A DNA stretch of 64,000 nt from Rhodopirellula islandica. GTDB lineage: Bacteria > Planctomycetota > Planctomycetia > Pirellulales > Pirellulaceae. Within the stretch, counting starts at the first letter, position 1. Each line of letters opens with the position of its first letter. Shown in pieces: positions 1 to 8,856 of the stretch. The DNA lies in the NCBI RefSeq assembly GCF_001027925.1, contig NZ_LECT01000028.1, positions 223,838 through 287,837 of the forward strand, in the 5' to 3' direction. The translations under genes were made by a program, and so were the position numbers. The notes under the pieces were generated by a model. That model searched no databases and was not told the DNA's origin. It was given only the letters and a program-made list of their open reading frames with translations.

Positions 1-80
1 AGATCTGCCCCCTTGGGTCGAGCCTCTGGCCCAAACCACTCGCCTGACGGCTTCGACCTGCCCGACCAACGGACCAATGC

Positions 81-890
81 TCAAACGTCTTGGCCTGCTG
101 CAGCCAAATCCTCGGCAACCAACCCCTTGCCTGCCAACTCTTGCGTTCGCTGCTGCCAAATGTGCCTCGGCACCCAAACCGACAGCAGCACCGCCGCAAC
201 GACGGACGTTGCCAGCCCCAACCAACGAGTCAGACTGGAATCAGCCACCCCGGCGACTCCCGACTCGGCAACCGAACTCATCGTTTCGGTCGCCATGGCC
301 CCGCAATGCACCCACAACAACTGCGGCCCCGCGGCCAGCAACGCGGCGGCCAAGTAGGGCACCTGACGCGCTCCGGCCGCCCCCATCGAGTAGCTGATGA
401 TCGTGGTCGGGATGGGTGACAGCCGGACCAACAGATGCATCCCCAGATTCGCATCGCGAGCAGTCGAACCGATCACCCGCAATCCCTCTCGCCAGGACGC
501 CTCCGATTCCACCTCCAGCGTCGACCCCGGAGAGGATCCATCGTTCTTGGATTCACTCCCATCAGAACCGCCGCCCAAGGACCACTTTCCGAGGTGGTAG
601 TTCACCCACGCCGAAACAACCGCCGTGGCCGCCAACGTTGAACCACCGACCATCAATCCAAACACCGACCCAGCCGCGATCGACACAAATGTCTTGGGAA
701 CAAACAAACACATCGCCAACGTCCCCAGCATCACAAACGCGACTGGCCCCGCTTCGCGTCCCATCGCCAACCATTCACTGGCCAACTCCGTGCCAACGCC
801 GCTGACCAACCCGCCGACGCCGACCACAATCAACAACACAGGCAACAACCGCCTCGCGATCTTTGCTGAATGGTTCAAAACGGACGTCAC
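81..890 (-). CDS. VTT-domain (TVP38/TMEM64, DedA-like) membrane protein
   Basis: This is a polytopic inner-membrane protein of the SNARE-associated/VTT family (TVP38/TMEM64). Members resemble DedA proteins and are thought to move or scramble lipids; the substrate here is unknown. An N-terminal hydrophobic helix is followed by the typical FVPKTFVSIAAGSVFG re-entrant-type segment, and later by the RLSPIPTTIISYSMGAAG segment that characterises the family. An acidic, Ser-rich loop lies between them. I chose the GTG at 890, giving 269 aa. Its GTG overlaps the TGA of the upstream DUF1552 gene as GTGA, which suggests translational coupling. A longer frame to 977 would add 29 poorly hydrophobic residues inside the neighbour. 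The family call is firm. Why it sits with the cytochrome and DUF1552 genes is unknown. Confidence 0.85.
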   Translation of the reverse strand: MTSVLNHSAKIARRLLPVLLIVVGVGGLVSGVGTELASEWLAMGREAGPVAFVMLGTLAMCLFVPKTFVSIAAGSVFGLMVGGSTLAATAVVSAWVNYHLGKWSLGGGSDGSESKNDGSSPGSTLEVESEASWREGLRVIGSTARDANLGMHLLVRLSPIPTTIISYSMGAAGARQVPYLAAALLAAGPQLLWVHCGAMATETMSSVAESGVAGVADSSLTRWLGLATSVVAAVLLSVWVPRHIWQQRTQELAGKGLVAEDLAAAGQDV

Positions 891-2245
891 CCCAATCCCT
901 GCAAGACTCCGTTGCTGTCGCCGAAGCTTTCGGCATTCGCCCCCATCTGTTTCATCATCCACAGATAAAGATTGCACAACGGCGTGCCATTTTCATACCG
1001 CACGTGCTGACCAGCCCGAATCCGCCCGCCACCATTTCCGGCCAACAGGACCGGCAGGTCATCGTGGTTGTGGCGATCCCCGTCACTGATCCCGCTGCCG
1101 TACACGATCATGCAGTGATCCAGCAGCGAACCATCGCCCTCGCGAATCAGCTTCAATCGAGACAACAGGTAATTGAATCGCTCCGCATGGAATGAATTGA
1201 TCTTCGCAATCTCAGCTTGCTTGTGCTCGCTTTTGCCATGGTGCGAAAGCTCATGGTGCCCTTCGTTGACGCCAATCTCTTTGTAAGCCCGATTGCTTCC
1301 TGCATTGGTGAACATGAACGACAAAATTCGCGTGCTGTCGGTTTGATACGCCAACGCCACCATGTCCATCATCAAATCGCTGTGCCGAGACAGCTCCTGA
1401 GGCACACCGCTGGGTCGCGGGTAATCCGGCACGCCTTCTTCCGTCAGCCCTAATTTTTCGGCACCGTCGAGTCGCTTCTCAACATCCCGAATGGAATACA
1501 GGTACTCGTCCAATTTGCGCCGATCGACGATGGGCAGGTGAGCATGCAAACGCTTCGCATCCTCGGAGACAAAGTCCAGGATGCTCTTTCGATACTTCTC
1601 ACGCTCGCTCTTTGCTCGTCGCGTTTCCTTGATGGTTTGCCCCGCGAACAAGCGATCGAACAAAGCCCGCGGATCCGTCTCCTTGGCCATCGGATTCGTT
1701 GGCCCGCGCCACGACATGTTCGATGCATAAGCACAACTGTAGCCACTGTCACAATTGCCAGCCTGACTGCTCGCTTCCAACCCCAATTCCAAAGAAGTGA
1801 ACCGGGTTCGATCGCCCACATACTGCGCCGTCACCTGATCGACCGAGACGCCGTTTTGAATGTCAGCGCCGTTGGTCTTGCGAGGGTGAGCGCCGGTCAA
1901 GAACGCAGCCACACTGCGCGCGTGGTCACCGCCTCCATCGCCGTGAGCCCGAGCCCCATCGAGGGTCAACCCAGACAGAACGCTGATCGAATCTCTGTTC
2001 TCCGCCAACTTCTGCAAGGTCGGCGTCAGCTCAAATTCGCGTCCCTCTTTCTGGGGCGTCCAAGCGGGCATGTGCATGCCATTGGGAACATAGAAAAACC
2101 CCATCCGCAACGGCGGCGGCCCACCATCAGCAGCGGCCGCCAACAGCCGCGTCGGACTCATCACATCCAACAATGGCAATGCCAGCGAGGTCCCCAACCC
2201 ACGAAGCACAAAACGTCGCGACAAAGTACGAGGCGAATGACTCAT
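887..2245 (-). CDS. DUF1552 family Tat-exported protein
   Basis: This is a DUF1552 protein of 452 aa. The family is found mainly in planctomycetes, usually beside DUF1592-type cytochromes, and its biochemical role is not established. The N-terminus has a twin-arginine signal (Arg10-Arg11, then FVLRGLGTSLALPLLDV), so export in folded form is expected. Family-typical stretches are visible: GFFYVPNGMHMPAWTP, SVLSGLTLDGARAHGDGGG, and a late IVYGSGISDGDRHNHDDLP followed by LLAGNGGG. The ATG at 2245 overlaps the TGA of the upstream cytochrome gene as ATGA, and its own stop overlaps the GTG of the VTT gene. The three genes therefore look co-translated. A second, shorter homologue lies at 58426-59715. 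The family is certain; the function is not. Confidence 0.9.
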   Translation of the reverse strand: MSHSPRTLSRRFVLRGLGTSLALPLLDVMSPTRLLAAAADGGPPPLRMGFFYVPNGMHMPAWTPQKEGREFELTPTLQKLAENRDSISVLSGLTLDGARAHGDGGGDHARSVAAFLTGAHPRKTNGADIQNGVSVDQVTAQYVGDRTRFTSLELGLEASSQAGNCDSGYSCAYASNMSWRGPTNPMAKETDPRALFDRLFAGQTIKETRRAKSEREKYRKSILDFVSEDAKRLHAHLPIVDRRKLDEYLYSIRDVEKRLDGAEKLGLTEEGVPDYPRPSGVPQELSRHSDLMMDMVALAYQTDSTRILSFMFTNAGSNRAYKEIGVNEGHHELSHHGKSEHKQAEIAKINSFHAERFNYLLSRLKLIREGDGSLLDHCMIVYGSGISDGDRHNHDDLPVLLAGNGGGRIRAGQHVRYENGTPLCNLYLWMMKQMGANAESFGDSNGVLQGLG

Positions 2246-4626
2246 GGTTCTCGATAACCTTGCTTCTGAAAAGGATCGCTTTCGATGATCGCGGCGATCA
2301 AGTATGCGAATTTGTAATCGTGTGCGCGAACATCGGCCGTGATCTTGTCGAGTGCACACTTGTCATAATATTCGGTCCCACGCCCGAGGGCGTAGATCAG
2401 CATCTTCTCGGCCAAACACCGAACGAACTGCTCGCTGCGCTGCGTCGTCAACAAGTCTCGCAACCCATTGATCCCATCAAACGAAGTTCCATCGGGCATC
2501 AATCCGCTGGCGTCGATCTCGTCCCGCCCATCGCGTGTTCGCCAACGGCCAACCGCATCAAAGTTCTCCAGCGCAAACCCCAGCGGGTCCATCATATTGT
2601 GACACGCGGCGCAGGCTGGGTTCGACCGGTGCTGCTCCATGCGTTCTCGAAGCGAACCGACCAACTTCCCCTTCTCAAGTTCCGGGATATTGGGCGGTGC
2701 CGGTGGTGGTGGCGTGTTGAGCAGATTGTCGAGGATCCACTTGCCGCGTTTCACCGGACTGGTCCGAGTCGGGTTGCTGGTCACCGTCAACACACTGGCG
2801 TGCGTCAGCAACCCGCCTCGCGGCGTTCCCGACAACGACACCTTGCGAAATTCACTGCCCCGCACGTCATTGATCCCATAGAACCGCGCCAAGGCTTCGT
2901 TCATGTAAGTGAAGTCCGCACTCAACAGTTCCGTGACCGGCAAATTGTTTCGCATCACCTCCGAGAAGAACATCAACGTTTCAACCCGCATCGCTTCGCG
3001 AACCTCCTCGTCAAACCCTCGATAAATGCGAGTGTCCGGCTGCACGATTTCCAAGTTGCGAAGCTGCAACCACTGCGAAGCAAAGTTATCCACGAAGCGA
3101 CTCGCCTTGGGACTCTTGATCATCCGCCCGACTTTCTCAAGCAACATCCGGCGGTCACGTAACTGGCCGCGATGTGCCATCCGCAAGAGCTCATCGTCCG
3201 GCATGCTGCTCCACAAAAAGTACGAAATTCGCGTGGCCAGCTCGTACTGATTCACCAGCGGCATCACACCGTCCGGCCCCGGTTCCCGCGGTCGCTCGAC
3301 TCGAAACAGGAAGTACGGCGAAACCAGAACAGCCTGCATCGCGACCTGCATGCTCTCCTCGAATGACCCCTCGTTTTCATGCACCTGCGTGGCTAGCTCA
3401 ACCAATCGCCCGAGCTCCGACTTGCCAATCGGCCGTCGATAAGCCCGGCTGGCAAATCGCCCCAACACCGCTTTCGCGGCTCGCTCAAATTCCTGGTCGT
3501 TGCCCGGGGTTTCAAACAACAGCACTCGATGAGTCGTTGGCAGATCCGGAGACGAGGCAAACTGACTGCGTTGCTCCACGCCACTCACCTTCACATGGTG
3601 AACGTGCAGGTTGCGATCGATCTGATCCTTGACATAGAAGTCATTCAGAAACGAGATCTCGATCTGACGCGTGCCTTTCCCCAACCGAAACGCAACCGTC
3701 TTTTCCGTGGGCTCACTCTCCTTGACCTCCACCGGAATGACACGACGTCCATCAGTGACTTCCACGCGGACCGGTTCGTCTCCGCCCTGGTCTCCGCTGA
3801 GAGACAACACAATCGTGTAGGTCCCTCGAAAAGGAGCGTCGAACTGCAACGTGACCGTGCCATTGGAGGACATCACCAGGTGGCTGCGGACGTTGAACTT
3901 GTCCGCCCCAATCAACGTCGCGGGAGAACGTTCCAACTCAAACAATTCAGGCGGTAGCGGCGTGTAAATCGCTTCGCCCATGATCGCTTCGGCCGCATCG
4001 AGGTACTTCTCCATCAACAACGGCGGCAGCGACAACACATCACCGATGTTGTCGAATCCGTAGCCAACGTCATCGCCCGGAAAATCGTCCGCCAGTGCAT
4101 AATCGACGCCGACCAAATCTTGGATGGTGTTGCGATACTCGGCACGATTCAGCCGCCGCAACGCGACCTTGCCAGCGTTCGGATTTTGCACGCAGTCGAT
4201 CGCATTGGCCAACTCGTCAATCAGCTCGACCATCCGAGCCCGACTGGACGGATCCATCACATCGGAATCCGCCGGTGGCATGGTGCCCAAGCGAACTTGC
4301 GCGAGCGCCCGCATCCAATGATCACGGCCTTTGACAATCTCCAACGCCGTGTCGTCGGCCTCCAACGACACGCCGCCTTCGCCGTCTTCCAGGCCATGGC
4401 AGTCGTAGCAGTAAGTCCGCAACAACGGCACCAACTGTTCGCGGAACATCACCTCGCTGGCGAGATCATCTGCCATCAAAGCAGTGCCGCTGCCCCCGAA
4501 ACAAACGATCACCCCAACAGCGAAAACGAGCAAGCCTCGTGGTTGGATTCCGAGCGAAGACGAAGCATGCCCCCGCAGGCGTCTTGAGCCAGGGCGAGCA
4601 ACACGATCAATGGACACTGTTTGCAT
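2242..4626 (-). CDS. planctomycete cytochrome c-type protein (PSCyt1/DUF1587/1595/1592/1588/1585)
   Basis: This large (794 aa) exported protein has the planctomycete architecture of a cytochrome-like N-terminal domain (PSCyt1) followed by DUF1587, DUF1595, DUF1592, DUF1588 and DUF1585. Two haem c motifs are visible: CYDCH at residues 73-77 and CAACH at 672-676, the latter followed by NMMDPLGFALENFD. A hydrophobic segment at about residues 31-51 is the likely signal or anchor. Between the haem regions lies a beta-rich, carbohydrate-binding-like segment. The protein is presumably periplasmic and involved in redox chemistry; no substrate has been shown for the family. The ATG at 4626 is the first in frame. 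The stop overlaps the next gene as ATGA. A paralogue with the same layout is at 55892-58417. Confidence 0.9.
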   Translation of the reverse strand: MQTVSIDRVARPGSRRLRGHASSSLGIQPRGLLVFAVGVIVCFGGSGTALMADDLASEVMFREQLVPLLRTYCYDCHGLEDGEGGVSLEADDTALEIVKGRDHWMRALAQVRLGTMPPADSDVMDPSSRARMVELIDELANAIDCVQNPNAGKVALRRLNRAEYRNTIQDLVGVDYALADDFPGDDVGYGFDNIGDVLSLPPLLMEKYLDAAEAIMGEAIYTPLPPELFELERSPATLIGADKFNVRSHLVMSSNGTVTLQFDAPFRGTYTIVLSLSGDQGGDEPVRVEVTDGRRVIPVEVKESEPTEKTVAFRLGKGTRQIEISFLNDFYVKDQIDRNLHVHHVKVSGVEQRSQFASSPDLPTTHRVLLFETPGNDQEFERAAKAVLGRFASRAYRRPIGKSELGRLVELATQVHENEGSFEESMQVAMQAVLVSPYFLFRVERPREPGPDGVMPLVNQYELATRISYFLWSSMPDDELLRMAHRGQLRDRRMLLEKVGRMIKSPKASRFVDNFASQWLQLRNLEIVQPDTRIYRGFDEEVREAMRVETLMFFSEVMRNNLPVTELLSADFTYMNEALARFYGINDVRGSEFRKVSLSGTPRGGLLTHASVLTVTSNPTRTSPVKRGKWILDNLLNTPPPPAPPNIPELEKGKLVGSLRERMEQHRSNPACAACHNMMDPLGFALENFDAVGRWRTRDGRDEIDASGLMPDGTSFDGINGLRDLLTTQRSEQFVRCLAEKMLIYALGRGTEYYDKCALDKITADVRAHDYKFAYLIAAIIESDPFQKQGYREP

Positions 4627-4763
4627 CCCATCATTTTACCAAGCCCCGAGTGACGAGCGTGCACAATCCGACGGCGAATTGCTCCCCCCGCTGCTGGCAA
4701 AGTCATCTCAATCCGACGATTCGCTACAACCGCCCGCCCTCATCTGGCACGGGATCAAATCCT

Positions 4764-5960
4764 GTCGTCCCTTCAGGACTGCCGACGCCGAGTTGCCTCG
4801 TTATCCCTGAGCTGACGCTCAGGGCTACACCATGCCGCCACTTCGTGGCTGAAACAGCCAGCGGTCGCCTCATTTCCCCAAGGAGCCCGGAAAGTGGCTG
4901 GCACCTTACGCGCCTAGTCCGGAACGGACGACATGTTGTCGCCACGGGTGCCAACCCGTGGATCGAATCGCAAAACCATTCCACCAAGCCCTGCAGGGGC
5001 GACAGGCGTCGATTGCAAGGCACCTCCTGCCGTCCCTTCAGGACTCCCGACGCCGAGTTGCCTCGTTATCCCTGAGCTGACGCTCAGGGCTACATCATGC
5101 CGCCACTTCCGTGGCTGAAACAGCCAGCGGGTCGCCTCATTTCCCCAGGGAGCCCGGAAAGTGGCTGGCACCTTACGCGCCTAGTCCGGAACGGACGACA
5201 TGTTGTCGCCACGGGTGCCAACCCGTGGATCGAATCGCAAAACCATTCCACCAAGCCCTGCAGGGGCGACAGGCGTCGATTGCAAGGCACCTCCTGCCGT
5301 CCCTTCAGGACTCCCGACGCCGGGTTGCCTCGTTATCCCTGAGCTGACGCTCAGGGCTACACCATGCCGCCACTTCGTGGCTGAAACAGCCAGGGGTCGC
5401 CTCATTTCCCCAGGGAGCCCGGATAGTGGCTGGCACCTTGCGCACCTAGTCCGGAACGGACGACATGTTGTCGCCACGGGTGCAAAACCGTGCCACCAAG
5501 CCCTGCAGGGGCGACAGGCGTCAATTGCAAGGCACCTCCTGCCGTCCCTTCAGGACTCCCGACGCCGGGCTGCCTCGTTATCCCTGAGCTGACGCTCAGG
5601 GCTACACCATGCCGCCACTTCGTGGCTGAAACAGCCAGGGGTCGCCTCATTTCCCCTGGGCGGGAAGGTGGCTGGCACCTTACGCAGTGCCTACGCACCT
5701 AGTCCGGAACGGACGACATGTTGTCGCCACGGGTGCCAACCCGTGGATCGAATGGCAAAACCATGCCACCAAGCCCTAGAGGGGCGACAGGCGTCGATTG
5801 CAAGGCACCTCCTGCCGTCCCTTCAGGACTCCCGACGCCGGGCTGCCTCGTTATCCCTGAGCTGGCGCTCAGGGCTACATCATGCCGCCACTTCGTGGCT
5901 AGATCTTCGACCTAAATAGCGTTCCCTGGGCTGCCGCTCAGGGCTACATGATTCCGCCAC
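4764..5960. repeat. Five-unit array of direct repeats built of small hairpins
   Basis: About five imperfect direct repeats with spacings of 265, 267, 245 and 273 bases occupy the region between the cytochrome gene and the gene ending at 5978. The landmark CTTCAGGACT starts at 4771, 5036, 5303, 5548 and 5821. Each unit is a chain of short palindromes: CCCTGAGC-TGAC-GCTCAGGG (4805-4824, 5070-5089 and equivalents), AGCCACTTCGTGGCT, CACGGGTGCCAACCCGTG and CCCTGCAGGGG. A last degenerate copy runs to about 5960. Open frames across it exist only because of the repetition and show no protein family. No cas genes are nearby and the spacers are not unique, so this is not a CRISPR. Confidence 0.85.
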
Positions 5961-5977
5961 TTCGTGGCTGACACAGA

Positions 5978-6475
5978 CTACGGCTGCGATCGGCGTCCGC
6001 GTAAACGCGAGATGACGGATGGAAGTTTGGCGGCGAGCGAGCGACGCTGTGGCGGGTCGTGACACGCTTCCAACACGGAAGGATCCATTCCCAGTTCTTG
6101 ATTCGATTCTGGCTGGTGAGCCACCAAGTAGAACGGTTGCTCGGCAACGACCTCGCGCCCGTCGGCCAGGAAGACTCGCACCCGAATCTTCCAGTGGATT
6201 TGCATCAGGTGGCCCTGATAGCTCAGCGGCGAAGCGGGCAAAACGCACTGGATTCCGTTTCGCTCCTTCAACTGAATGTTCTGCAGATCCGAGTGGTCGT
6301 AGCGTTGGAAATAATGGACACCGAGATCCTCATCCCCTTTGCCCTCGGTGTGCCAAAGCACCGAAATTTCGACGCTTTCCAGTTCACTCAAATCAACCCG
6401 ACTGATCCGCCAACCCGCTTTCAGTTGACACCCCGCTGCGTAGGCCCCGTCGTCACGACAGACCGACACATTCAC
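5978..6475 (-). CDS. hypothetical beta-rich protein, coupled to upstream membrane protein
   Basis: I do not recognise this 165-aa protein. It has no signal peptide or membrane segment and is dominated by alternating hydrophobic strands (for example VDLSELESVEISVLWHTEG and IHWKIRVRVFLADGREV), suggesting a beta-sandwich, possibly arrestin-like; that fold is a guess. The C-terminal 40 residues are basic and probably disordered. I chose the GTG at 6475, whose GTGA overlaps the TGA of the upstream gene; a longer frame to 6580 would read far into that gene. The upstream protein ends in a similar strand-rich soluble domain, so the two may act together. It ends just before the hairpin array. Confidence 0.6.
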   Translation of the reverse strand: MNVSVCRDDGAYAAGCQLKAGWRISRVDLSELESVEISVLWHTEGKGDEDLGVHYFQRYDHSDLQNIQLKERNGIQCVLPASPLSYQGHLMQIHWKIRVRVFLADGREVVAEQPFYLVAHQPESNQELGMDPSVLEACHDPPQRRSLAAKLPSVISRLRGRRSQP

Positions 6476-7632
6476 CGCGGGCTGTCGGGAGGCGACATGA
6501 GCGGCGGATGGACGAGCAGCGGGAAACTTCGGCAGAACGATGGCCACGGACGGGACTCTCCAGAGACAAGCAGTCGCCACCTGACAACGTTGTTGGTTGC
6601 AGCAAAAGAGTGCATCACGTTTTCAGGGAGCTCGAACGACAATTGTTGTTCCCAGGGCCCGCGGGGGTCAACACGAACCGTCTTTTCTTTCAACAATTCT
6701 TGCCGCAACGCCACATGATGATCGCTGCGAACGTCCGTGCCCTGGCGAAAAAACGATTCTTCTTCGCAAACCAGCTCGATTTTCAACCATTTTAGCCGCA
6801 TCTTGCCCATTTGCGAAACAAACAGCTCGTACTGACCACCGGGCTGCAGCGGGTGATCGCTGATCTCAACGACCGTCGCCCCGACCCCGGCAACTTTCCG
6901 GACCTCCCTCAAAAACACTCGCAGCGACCAGACCGCCACACCGGAAAACGGAACCATCAGGAAAGCCAAAATGGGCCGCGGCATGCCATACCACCACCCC
7001 GAGATCACCACGGCCAACAGCACCAAACACAGGCAATTCCAACCCAAAGCCAAGGCGGCCGAGCCAAACACACTCATCCGCCCGGTCGAAATCGAAGCCA
7101 GCCGAAACCGGAGTCGCTCCCCCGGACTCTCGTTCAGAACCTGACGCCGCGGGACTGTCGGCAACTCGGGAAAATCCTGTGCGTCGAGTTCGGGTTCGAA
7201 CGGTTGCGAAGACTCTTCCGACGCCGATTCTCGCCCGGCCAACGAACGAGTCTCATCGATCGCCCGTTTGCGACTGGCGGAAATGCGTTCCTGGCTGAAT
7301 CCAAGATGCAGCAAGCGGTACCCCAGCCCGATCACTCCCGAGGCGATGGACGCGACAGAAACAACCGCAACCACCCAGCGCCCCCATCTTCCACCGCCCT
7401 GGGTCAGATTGGACTCCAAAACCCGGCGGGCTTCTTCTGGCAGATCGATGCCGATCCGTGACATCATCACGGATGAGACCACCACCAGGGCCAGCACGAA
7501 CACGCCCAGAAGAATCAGGCACAAATAGAACGCCAATTCCCCCAGCACACCACGCAATGCCCCGGTTCGCGAACGGCGTCCCCGTTTCTTACTCCAGGGA
7601 CGCAGCAGCGTTCTCGACCAGGATCGTCTCAC
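6472..7632 (-). CDS. hypothetical four-TM membrane protein with C-terminal beta-rich domain
   Basis: This is an unrecognised 386-aa membrane protein. The basic N-terminus leads into TM segments at about residues 33-56 and 86-108, a polar acidic loop (about 115-180), then TM3 (187-212) and TM4 (219-241). A soluble C-terminal domain follows, with strands such as YELFVSQMGKMRLKWLKIEL. That domain resembles the product of the next gene in general character, both reading like beta-sandwich modules. I prefer GTG at 7632 because GGTAGG lies five bases upstream; TTG at 7635 is possible. It starts about 18 bases after the alpha-CTD gene and ends in a GTGA overlap with the next gene. No function can be assigned. 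Confidence 0.65.
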   Translation of the reverse strand: MRRSWSRTLLRPWSKKRGRRSRTGALRGVLGELAFYLCLILLGVFVLALVVVSSVMMSRIGIDLPEEARRVLESNLTQGGGRWGRWVVAVVSVASIASGVIGLGYRLLHLGFSQERISASRKRAIDETRSLAGRESASEESSQPFEPELDAQDFPELPTVPRRQVLNESPGERLRFRLASISTGRMSVFGSAALALGWNCLCLVLLAVVISGWWYGMPRPILAFLMVPFSGVAVWSLRVFLREVRKVAGVGATVVEISDHPLQPGGQYELFVSQMGKMRLKWLKIELVCEEESFFRQGTDVRSDHHVALRQELLKEKTVRVDPRGPWEQQLSFELPENVMHSFAATNNVVRWRLLVSGESRPWPSFCRSFPLLVHPPLMSPPDSPR

Positions 7633-7650
7633 CAAGGCCTACCGTCGCAA

Positions 7651-7929
7651 TCAGATGGTGGCCGAAGCGGCCTGTCGGCCCGGACGATAAAACCCAAGTT
7701 GCTCGAGGGCGTCGTAGACTTCTTCGAGAGTCTTTTCGCCGAAGTTGCTGATTTTCAGCAAACGTCGCGGTGTCGCGTTGAGCAGGTCACGGACCGTCAA
7801 AATGCCGGTCTCTTCCAGACAGTTCGTGGTCCGAACGGTCAAACCCATTTCCGCGATGCTCAAATCGAGACGTTCACGGCGCAGACGGGCTTCTTCCTCA
7901 GCCTTGCTCAATGGAATGCGGGTCTTCAT
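7651..7929 (-). CDS. stand-alone RNA polymerase alpha C-terminal domain-like protein
   Basis: This is a 92-aa protein consisting of little more than an alpha-CTD of RNA polymerase, preceded by about 20 charged residues. The helix-hairpin-helix core is clear: LTVRTTNCLEETGILTVRDL, then ISNFGEKTLEEV. Residues equivalent to the E. coli DNA-contacting Arg265, Asn268, Gly296 and Lys298 are present as Arg33, Asn36, Gly64 and Lys66, with Thr67 in place of Ser299. It could therefore bind A/T-rich minor groove as alpha does. The assembly (alpha-NTD) domain is missing. The ATG at 7929 has GAAAGGA eight bases upstream, so I reject a longer frame to 8049. It is probably a small regulatory or accessory transcription protein. 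Confidence 0.85.
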   Translation of the reverse strand: MKTRIPLSKAEEEARLRRERLDLSIAEMGLTVRTTNCLEETGILTVRDLLNATPRRLLKISNFGEKTLEEVYDALEQLGFYRPGRQAASATI

Positions 7930-8067
7930 GAGAATCCTTTCACGAAAGGGTGCAATGGCGACAAAAATTGTGCAGATCGTCTTGTAAAGATAACCAATTC
8001 GTACGCCCTGACAATGCCAACGACTGGCAATCTTGAACACTCTTTCCACGGCCGCGGCTCACGCCAA

Positions 8068-8856
8068 TCAACGCCGAGTGTGCCAGTCAGACGTGCCATA
8101 ACGCGTCCTTAACAATTCATCCGCGTGCTCTTCGATGGACTCCACCGCAGTCGCGCCGGGCATTTGCGAGGCACCAAATTGCACTGCCAAATCCGAAATC
8201 AAACGCGTCACATCGATCTCGATGTTGCCAATGAACTCCCGATGACGCCGTTGCTGACGGTACTCCGGTTGCCTCGGGGCAAAGTCCAAACAAGAGTCGA
8301 TCAAATCAAGATCGGAACCGATCAAGATCGTCCCGTGATAGAGCAGGTGATGTCGGGCCACACGCAAACTGTTGCCGGAGAACTTTCGGTTTTCAAACGT
8401 CAAGTCGCAGATGCCTTTGCGTTCCGCTGCGGGCAGTTGACATTGAACCGCCGCGAGCACCCGCTGCATCACATGATCATGAGCCACATCGATCTTTCGG
8501 ATCGATGTCTCATCCAGCAACCTCAGCACCACGCTGTACATCCAACATCCCGGACCGCCAACCACCGAGGCACCACCGGTGCAGCGACGCAACACTTCGA
8601 TCCGCTGTTCCTCGCACCAGGCCCGGTTCACTTCTTCGTTGATCTTCGAACTTCGCCCCAGGACAACGGTCGGGCGGTCAAACTGCCACATCCGCAAGGA
8701 CTCGGTGTCGATCACTGTGGCCTCGTCGTCCTCCACGATTTGGTCCGCCCACTGCAACATTGCTTCGTCACGTGCCAGTTGGCGGCGACCGAACTGGCAC
8801 GGGGCCTGCTCCGAGGAATTTTCGCGGGGCTCGTCCTTAAAGTTCAACAACTGCAT
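8068..8856 (-). CDS. lipoate-protein ligase A family (biotin/lipoyl ligase fold)
   Basis: This 262-aa cytoplasmic protein belongs to the lipoate-protein ligase A/LipB fold. Visible signatures are RRCTGGASVVGG (residues 90-101), which corresponds to the RRxTGGGxVxH loop but lacks its final His, and NRKFSGNSLR with the candidate catalytic Lys158, followed by LLYHGTILIG. It probably transfers lipoyl or octanoyl groups to E2/H-protein domains. Whether it is a true ligase, an octanoyltransferase (LipM-like) or a scavenging paralogue cannot be decided here. Its ATG lies inside the last codons of the permease gene, an overlap of 20 bases in another frame, so the two genes are probably co-transcribed without an evident functional link. 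Confidence 0.85.
   Translation of the reverse strand: MQLLNFKDEPRENSSEQAPCQFGRRQLARDEAMLQWADQIVEDDEATVIDTESLRMWQFDRPTVVLGRSSKINEEVNRAWCEEQRIEVLRRCTGGASVVGGPGCWMYSVVLRLLDETSIRKIDVAHDHVMQRVLAAVQCQLPAAERKGICDLTFENRKFSGNSLRVARHHLLYHGTILIGSDLDLIDSCLDFAPRQPEYRQQRRHREFIGNIEIDVTRLISDLAVQFGASQMPGATAVESIEEHADELLRTRYGTSDWHTRR

Noticed and set aside
4539..5919. Series of overlapping 60-178-codon frames with near-identical translations
   Set aside because: They repeat only because the DNA repeats, occur on both strands and share no known domain.
4764..5960. CRISPR array
   Set aside because: Units of 245-273 bases are repeated along their whole length, with no short repeat/unique spacer pattern and no cas genes.
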